A stretch of 64,000 bases of DNA from Megalopta genalis (lineage: Eukaryota > Arthropoda > Insecta > Hymenoptera > Halictidae): contig NC_135014.1 in NCBI RefSeq assembly GCF_051020955.1, positions 23,846,721 through 23,910,720 of the forward strand, in the 5' to 3' direction. The notes under the pieces were generated by a model, which saw only the letters and a program-made list of their open reading frames with translations, was not told where the DNA came from and made no database searches. Numbering within the stretch: the first letter of the stretch is position 1; each line of letters starts with the position of its first letter. The translations under genes and the position numbers were made by a program. Of the stretch, positions 52,001-61,397 are shown in pieces.

Positions 52001-55000
52001 GATCTGGGACATTTATCAATGGGCAACCGGTTGCATAGTATTTAGCAGCATCCCAGAAACGCAGGTATATCGCGGGAAGATCGCGGGACCTCGGGGATCC
52101 GTGCTAACGACCCCCGCCGATAACCCCATCCCCGGAGAGATGAAAACGCTCACCTTGATCGGCGATGATAGGGCCGGCGACGTTCAGGACCGGCGCCCCA
52201 ACATGCAGGTCCTCCGAAACGTTGGCTACCGGGTTGGCGAGTAGCAATCGAGGAGGTCCGTTACTCTGGCCGGAAGCTAGCGTCAGGTGAAGCCTGATAG
52301 TTGACTTGCGCGGTGGGGAACCGTGATCGTTCGCCGTGATCTCGAGCTCCGTCGATCTAACCTCCATGAACATCGGCCTCTGCAAGCTCACTATGCCGGA
52401 CTCGTAACCCACCGAGAATCTCGCCTCCTCGTTCGCCGATGTGATCACGTACGATACACGGCCATTGTCGCCTGCGTCTTTATCCACCGCCACCACTCTG
52501 ACCAGCATCGCTCCTGGAAACCAAATTTACGACCCGTTAGGATTCGATCCGGAACCTGGTGGCTTCGATTGTCCTTTTTAGTAGCAAAGGGACTGCGAAC
52601 TTTGTGCATCTCGTGATCTTCCGAGATCTAGTAGAGTTTTTTGGGCTTCGATGAAGACTGTGAGACCAAATTTAGGTGGCTCTGAGAGATCCATGAGATT
52701 CAAGAGTGTCGACTCAAGCGTTGGGCGAAGCTTTGAAGTTACTTTCTGGACACTTGGCAGGCAGAACGACGTGATTATTATGTAAAAAAGGCTAAGAACT
52801 GTGTGTTAGTGTCGAACATCAACCTTAGTTCAGCATAAATTAGGCAAAGTTTCCAATTTGGCTAGATCCAAACTTGACCAACTTGACCAACAAAGTTCCT
52901 GGTCACTTGGTAAAAAGAGAAGAGGATCAAAAAGGTTCCGAATTGTGTGTCTGCGGTCAGACGAACCTCTTCTTTAATTCAGCATAAATTAGAGTAGAAT
53001 CAGGCACAACTTTCATACGAATTCAGTAAAAAGGACGTCCCACCTGGCAGAAGATCGCGCGTGACAGCAACGGTAGTGGATTCGGGCGCCACGAACACCG
53101 GATCGTTGTCATTCTGATCGAGCACGATGATCCTAGCAGTGACAGTGGAGGCCAGTTGTTCCCCAGGCGCGGCTCTATCCGACGCCTTCAAGATCAAGGT
53201 ATACTCGGCCCTCTCCTCCCTGTCCAACTGTTTAGCCAACGTCAAAGCTCCGGTGAGGGAGTCAACGGCGAAGCTGCCTCTCGACGGGAACTCCGCGACC
53301 AAACCGTAGCGAAGGTCCCCGTTCGGGCCACTGTCCGAATCCGTGGCAGTCAGGTTGTAGATGGTAGATCCTATCGCCGCCGTCTCGGACACTCGGACTG
53401 TTATGGGGTCCAGCGGCCACCTCGGCGGATTGTCGTTCGCGTCCTCGATGACGATCTTCACCGAGACAGCGATGCTTTGAGGATTGCCGATCGACGTGGT
53501 GTCCAGCGCGCGGATCTCCAGGTGGTATTCGCTCACGTTCTCCCGGTCCAGGGAATGAGCGACCACCAGCTGGCCGGAGCTACGGTCCACGTCGAACGCT
53601 GGGAACTCGCTGATGGGTGTCAACGAGTCCAGGGTGAAGGCCACGCGACCCGCTGGTCCCGCCTCCGAAACGGAACCCACCGCTTGCCCGATGCTCGCGT
53701 CCTCTCGCACCTAAGATATCGCATTTTCTTTCAGTCGAAATGGAGGTCTGTTTTCGTGGTTTGCCTCTCTGGCTTTCATGCTTTGCTTCTTTTCGATCTG
53801 CCGGCATTTGACAGCTTTTTAACAGTCTGACGCGATGCCTCGATTTAATGGAATTGGAATAGCTTGTTCGGTTAAATTGGAATTGAGAAGTTAAGGTACG
53901 TGATAGCAATGATCTCGTGGACATTCTTACGCTTTATGGATTTTTATAGAATCAGGAACATCTTTCAGATTAGTGTAAAAGCGAATCTTGAACAAACAAT
54001 TCTGTCAAAGTGTTAAAATTGACGTTTGTTGAGTTTTTAATTGACTTCTGAAATTCTAGGTAAATTGACGAGACAGTGACCGACAAGTTTTATTTTCTAA
54101 GAATGACAACGGCTTGCTTGAATGAAGAGAAACAGACAAATATTTGTAACTTCAGCGATTTCAGATCTTTATGCACTATTTTTCTCATTCATTCTATAAA
54201 ACAGAAGGTTAGACGTAAAAGTATTTCTTCGTTTAATGATAATTAAGTAAATGAATTTAGAAACCTTCTGTTTTAAAGGTTCATCACTAACGAAAAAGAT
54301 ATTTATTTATTTTATTCTTTACTTACTTATATTTATTTATTTATTTTCTATTTATTTCTATTTATTCGCTTCTTTTATTAATTATTTACTCATTTATTTA
54401 AACAGAAGAAATGTCGGCGTCTGATTTCTTGAAAATATGCTTAACAAAGTACAGCAAAAATGCTGCAACAGTATCTCTGAATTCTTCGCGAGTCTTCGAC
54501 ACCCGGTGCTTCGTTTATTCATTTTTGCCGCGAACGCATAAAATCCGGGATCTACGCGCGAGCCGAAAAAATGACGGAAAATCCTGTATCGTCTGCAGGA
54601 ATGGTGGCGCATCGTTTCCCCGCGTTCAGCACTCACGTTAAAGGTAAGACTCCTGCTGGTGAAGGTCGGCCGGTTATCGGCGAGCGCTAAAACCTCGACT
54701 TTTAGCGTTCGCACGCTGCTGTGCCGGGGTGGTTTGCCGGCGTCCGTGGCCTTAACGGACACCCGGTAGACGATCCGCTCCTCGTGATCGAGGACCGCCT
54801 TGGTCCGGATCATGCCGGTGATCGGGTCGATGGTGAAAACGTTGTAGCCGTCGGAGTCCCGGTCTGCGAAATCAAGGTTGCTCGCGTGAACGTAAAACGA
54901 TCCCGGCACCGCCGTAGTAAAAACGAAACGAAACGAAACGAACCGACAGAAGAAATCGGTAGAGAGAACGACCGACGTTAAGACGCCATTAAGGAAACAG

Positions 55001-58000
55001 CAATATTACGGTTCCGGCGAGGGTCAATTCAACCACCGTATCCCGACGACGGGAACCCGAAACAGTCTTGTTCGTGATCGCGCGCCCGAGAAAATCGGTT
55101 GCCGATCGTAACGAGAAGATATCATCGTGGCAACCGTTCGCGGCGCGGCCCTCCTCCTCCATAAAACTCAAACAAAGCCGCCACAGGGAGGTTTTTAAGA
55201 CCGTGCATAATTGTTTCGGTAATTGGCTAATTAATTCGGACGGGAAACATGCTGTTCCTTTTGCGAATTATCGCCGATCGAGACAAAAGCCGAACAGGTT
55301 GCTCCCCCGGTCCCCGGGTGCTGTTACCTTTCAGAATAGTGTAGGTCACTGTCGAGTTCTCGCCCAAGTCGTTGTCCAACGCCCTGACTCTCGCCACTTC
55401 TGTTCCAGGCGGCTGTTCCTCCCGCACCCCGACCACGTCCCCCTGCGGGTCCACTATCTCCGGCGAATTGTCGTTCACGTCCAAAACCGTGACCTTCAGA
55501 GGGACCCTCGCGGCCCTCGACGGGGTGCCTTGGTCACGAGCTTCCAGAACCAATTCGTGGACGCTCTTCGTTTCGCGATCCAGTGGCTCACGCGTGCTGA
55601 TTTCACCTGGGGACAGAGAAACGTTATTAATAACATTCGTTATGGCGATCGGCATGACGACTGTTTTCGTCAGCGAAAGTTTTGATAGCAAGTTTTTGGG
55701 ATGCGTTACGTTTTACGTCGTTTCTATGCATTGAAATCTGGCGTCATAGTATGACATGAATTCGAATTTCCATCATTTAGTTTCAAATGCTATTGTAATG
55801 ATTTTTATATGTGCTTGACACTCGAGAAAATGCGTGACAAATAACAGGATACATGCGTTTAGTTTGCAAGGATTCGTTAAATCGTTTAGTTAACTCTTTT
55901 TGCACTGGAAACATTTAATTTGTTTATTGTAATTATATTTATTATTATATTATTGTATTATTATATTATTATATTATTATATTATGATATTATGATATTA
56001 TTATATTATTATATTATTATATTATCATATTATTATATTATTATATTATTATATTATTATATTATTATAGTATTATATTATCATATTATTATATTATCAT
56101 ATTATTATATTATGATATTATTATATTATGATATTATTATATTATTATATTATTATATTATCATATTATTATATTATTATATTATTATATTATCATATTA
56201 TTATATTATCATATTATTATATTATTATATTATTATATTATTATATTATTATATTATTATATTATTATATTATTATATCGTTATATCATTATATTTATTT
56301 CCTGCTCATAAAACATTTTACTAAAAAAATAATCGAAAAGTAAAAAGCAATCCTTTTCGTCACTTTAAACATGACGACAAAATTCATCACTATGACAAAA
56401 GACATCCTCGTTGTATAATAAATAATTCAGCTGTAATCTGAAAGTAGAACAGTCCGAAACGAAAAGTGAATTTTCCGGTTAATTGTACCGTCGTGGACGG
56501 TAAACGAAAAATGATCCGTGAACGTTCAGACAAATCGTTCGTAGTCGTAACCGACGTTTTGGTACGACTGCGCGCGGCGATCCCTTGTTTCGCGATCGTT
56601 TATAAATCAATAAAAATCGAGTAACAAATAAATAACATCGTCTCCGCGATCCACGGCCGGGGCCGGTGGGTTAACGATCTATTAACGATATCCCGCCGCT
56701 CCATTTAACAGCGTACATCCGTTAAGTGGCCGGGTAGGATCGTTTATGACCCGCGTTCGTTTCAGCAGGTGAACGAAGAAAAATCTGCATGGGCGCTCGT
56801 TCCGGCGGGAAACACACCTGAAATCGATCCAGCCGGGTGCGCGGGCAAAGAGGCGAGCATCCTCGAATAAAATGGAATACGTACGACCGACAAACGGGCC
56901 CCGAGCAGAGCCAGTCGCGGCCTGGCTAGACCGACCTTATCAATTTCCTTCGGACGGGAACGGTTAATTGGATAATCGGCGTTCGTGCGCTCTTAAGAAA
57001 CGCCATTCGAACGCTCGAATTCCACGGTCGCGCCTCCGACGCCGGCCTATCGTATTTCGTTCCCGTCCGCTCCTCCCCGGCGGACACCACCCCTCGCATA
57101 TTATAATCGTAGCAACGAGCTGCGTGTAGAGTCGCGCGTGTAACGAGCGCCGCCTGTAATTACGTACACCGTCGGCCAAAAGTATCGGCACGCTCGCGGT
57201 TACACGCTCGCGAATATACGAGAAATATTTTAGAATTGTGCCGGCTTTTATCGGGTTGTTACGCGAGGGAAGGCTGCTGTTGTTATCGGAAGATACAACC
57301 CGCGATCCCCAAAACGGGATGCTGACGAAATTGTTATCGCGTAAATGATTATGGCTGCGGGGTGTTTGAGAATTCCGGAACGAGATTCAACCCTTAGCGG
57401 GGCAGAAGCATTTCAAGGTTGCATACCGCGATGATATTTTTCGTACGAACTGGGATTCTGTATTAAAGGCTTTTATATCGAATAGAAAACAGAAATGTTC
57501 ATTTTATAATAATTCGTTGGCATAATTGAAGCCGATATGATAGTTAAAATCGATTCGAAGCACTTTGTTGAAATCAGCTCGTCATCCACCGTGTCGAGTG
57601 TTGAGATTTTTCTATTTCTCGAAGTGATTGCGTGATTATTTTTTAATCTTGTCTATCCTATCTTAAAGTAGACGTTTCTAGCTTTAATTTGAACTAATTT
57701 TTATTAAAAAATATTCACGGAAATATAACTTGAAGTAGACTTGAAATTTCCTTTATAATCGAATGGAAGTTCTCCTTTGAAATCCGGCCTCTTCTGCTGG
57801 GATTTTTCGAATTCCAATATGATGTCGCATATTTTTTTTAATTTCACGTACTCTGTTTTAAAACGGACGCTTTCAGCTTCAATTTAAGCTAGGTTACATT
57901 AGATAATTCCCACTCTGATGCAACTTAAAATATTCTTGATATTATCCATTCAAAATCCAGTCATTTCTTTCCGCGTCAAGGACCCGGATTTTTCAATTCT

Positions 58001-61000
58001 TCGTAACGCCACCGTAATTTTGTCTGTAATTAAAGCTGCCCTATCTTAAAGCGGACACTTCGGGAGTACATTCAAGCCAAGTTTCATTAACAACTCCCAT
58101 GGGAATGCAATTTAAAATCGGCTCGAAACGTCGCTTAAGAATCGCGTAACTTCAGCCCGACGCAGGACACGGAATTTTTCGATTTCTGTGAACTCCCACG
58201 AAATCTCTTTTCGATCAAAATGGCTATCTTAGAATGCGTTCATTCAGCCTCAAATTGAGCCCAATTAAGCCGAAAAATTCCCACTGGAATGCGATCCACA
58301 ATTTTTCGAAGCCCCACCCGACGTGGCCGTCTTCGTTTAAAATTGGACGAATGTATCTATCTCAAGTGTTACCTTATTAATTACCCCCATTAATATGCGA
58401 AACATTTAGATACTTCTGAACGATAGTGTATCTCGGAGACGCAGAAATCGCGAACAGTACCACATCGAAAAGAAAGAAAAATAAGAGGAGAGAGAGAGAG
58501 AGAGAAATGAACAGATCGAAGAGGCGAAAAGGAGGAACAAAAAGGCAATTCGAGAGGAGAGAAAAGGCAGGTCGCCGGCGTGTCTTGCCGGCCGGGCGGC
58601 GCATTAATGGGTAATTAAGCAAGCGCCTAGCCGACGGCGGTCGGAACTATTCCAAGACCTGGAAAAGGAACGGGATAATAATTCGTACGGGGAAGGTCCG
58701 TGGCGCGGGATCGTCGGTGTTCGGCGATGCGCCGCGATGCGCCACGGTTGCACCCGCGTTCCACCACGAATTCTCGACGTAGCTAGTCCGGTCGGACGCG
58801 TCCAGCTCGGCCCCGGCGAGGAGGACGGTCGTCGACGTGGCCGTGTGCTCGTCGCCGGGAAGACAAACGATCGACGAGGGACATGCAAACGCGCCGGCAT
58901 CGAGGGATACCATCGCGGAACAATAAGAAGTATATCGTAGGACGCGTGCTAATGCGTTTCTCGTGTTAACCGTGGGACCGTGCGACCACAGACTTGGTCG
59001 GCCCAACAACGGGGGCCGGCTTCTCTTGCCTTTACCGCATCTGTCTCTTCCAATATTTGGAAATCCATGCTCCGACGAGCACGAGTTAGGAAAGCCTCGG
59101 CCGTGCTGTGTCATCGCTGAGATCATCAAACAGAACCGCGAGCGTCGGTCGCGGGATCGGCCGTCGGGGATCTGCGCGGGCTAGCCGGGAACAGGAGTCG
59201 TTCGTTTCCAGTAAATCGGCAGTTTGTTAATTTAAGCCGGTTCACAACGATTTATCGGCCGAATCCAGTTGGCCTCGGAACACGCGCCGCTCGCGTCGTC
59301 TATGGCCAGGAACGAGGAAATAAATAAATAGTCGAAGTAACCGGGCACATGCGAGATAGGTGGAAGTTCAACGTATCGAAGAAGGTCGTCAACGAAGATC
59401 TTCGACGCACTGGCAATCGACGCAGGCTTGTTAAACTTGCGCAGGAATCGACGCAGTCCGGTTGCACCGAAGTAAAAGTGAACGCATTCTTGTTATACTG
59501 AAGTTGGAAACAACGCGGTCCAATTAAACCGAAGTACAAGCGAATGTAATCTAGTTTGACCGATGTAGAAATCAAAGTAGTCTGGTTATATTGAAGTAGG
59601 GATCAATGCTGGTTAGTTGAAGTGAAATTCGAATCAACATAGTCCGACTGAACTGAAGTAGGAATCGATACTTCGACTATTTATTTAGTTAGAATAGAGA
59701 ACAGATCAGTTCAGTACAGTTATAATGGAGTACAGATCGGTTCAATCCAGTTAAAATCAAGTAAGAACCAATTCGAATCAGTTACAATAGAGTACAGATT
59801 AGTTCAGTCTAGTTACATTAGAGTACAGATTCATTCAATGTAGTTACAGTAGAATGCAGATCATTTCAGTCGAGTTACAGTAGAGTAAAAATCAATTCAG
59901 TCCAGTTATAATAGAGTACAGGTGAGTTCAATCCAATTAAAATAGAATAAGAACCAATTCAAACCAGTTACAGATCAATTCAATCTAGTTACATTAGAAT
60001 ACAGATCAATTCAATGTAACTACAGTAGAATGCAGATCAGTTCAGTCCAGTTACAGTTGAGTACAAATCAGATCAATGCACTTAAAACAGAATAAATGAC
60101 AGTTTAATCTAGTTAGAGTAGAGTACAGATCAATTCAGTATAGTTACAGTAGAGTGCAAATCAGTTCCGTCCACTTAGAATAGAGTGCAGATCAGTCTAA
60201 TCTAGTTATAGTAGAGTACGGATCACTTCGGTCCAGTTAGAGTATAGTACAAATCAGTCTACTTCACTAGTAAAAATCAGTTCAATTTAGTTACAATAGA
60301 GTACAGATCAATTCATTTCAGTTACAGTAGAGTACAGATCACTTCAGTCCACTTATAATAGAGTAGAGATCAGTCCAATCTAATCACAGTAAACTACAGC
60401 TGAATTCGCTCCACTTACAGTACAGTACAGATCAGTTTACCTCCATTGCCATAACAAATCAGCCCTGTCGAATCTGCCATAAATCAACCGAATTCAACTA
60501 GACTGAGAAATAGTCCTGACAAAGACTAGTCCCGAGCAGGACCGAATCAATAACCGGACTCGCAACGCGAACACCGCCGAAGAGAGTCCTCTCATGTGGA
60601 CAGTTATGGTACGTCAACCTGACACGCGAAGCTGTCTCGACATCGTCGCGCAAACAATTTCCATCGAAACGCGCCAACAAAAGGGCACTATTGCCCGACG
60701 TCTCGCGGCCCACGCATCGGCATCTTCGACTCCTAATCGCAACCGGATCGGCGCAGAAGTACGAAGGGCCCTGGGCCCCGGACGAACAATGTAGGCCCGG
60801 TAAAAGATTAATATAGAAGTACCCGGTACGCGGCGCGACGTCTGATACTTCCGGCAGAGAGGAGGGCCGTCTGGTTTTATTTTTCGAAGGTTCGCGCCGG
60901 GACGACCGAGGGAGTCCCACCTCCCTCGGCAAACAGGCATCGAGTCTCTCTCGGCGGGTACGAGAGGAAGACCGGCCTGGTCTCGGACCAGCGTGTACAC

Positions 61001-61357
61001 AAATACTCTCCGTGTCGCATGCCAATCAAACCACGTATGCGGCCGGCATACGCGAGCAGGCGAGTGAGAAAGAAAAAGAGAGAAAGAGAGAGAGAGAGAG
61101 AGAGAAGGGGAGGCGTGCGTGCTGGTTCCGCGGTGCCCGCTGAACCCGAGCCCCCTTTCTGGTGATTTGTTACACGCCGGCCAAGGTGAAAGCACCACTC
61201 TTACGGGATTATACTTTGATATCCACGAAGCAGGGGGAGATGTTACAAAAACGAAATAATCACGCCACCGTACGCGTCTCTCTGATATTGCGTTCGTTCT
61301 ACGGTCCTCCAATTAAAGGCATTCGCATCAAAAATAAATTTACGCTCTCCTGTGCTC

Positions 61358-61397
<40 letters not shown>

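Larger units (their letters stand above)
46523..52153. other. ds intron of 5.6 kb
   Basis: No exon recognised. It contains a C-rich tract near 46645-46670, TC repeats at 47083-47110, two family-1 elements, a duplication with 193-bp offset (47698/47891), a 42-bp triplication (48037-48165), a GC-rich stretch (48420-49090), a 20-bp minisatellite (49130-49755), a GC-rich stretch (50440-51330) and a degenerate repeat of about 187 bp (51440-51950). Confidence 0.6.

Noticed and set aside
54864..54909. Extending the ds exon upstream to a start reading MPGSFYVHASNLDFA
   Set aside because: The acceptor ttgatttcgcag at 54864-54875 restores the frame with the previous exon and a normal cadherin strand; the extended frame does not.
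55920..56324. 134-codon hydrophobic Ile/Leu/Tyr frame, membrane-protein-like
   Set aside because: A translation of the ATTATATT minisatellite; the period-8 peptide repeats exactly with the DNA unit.
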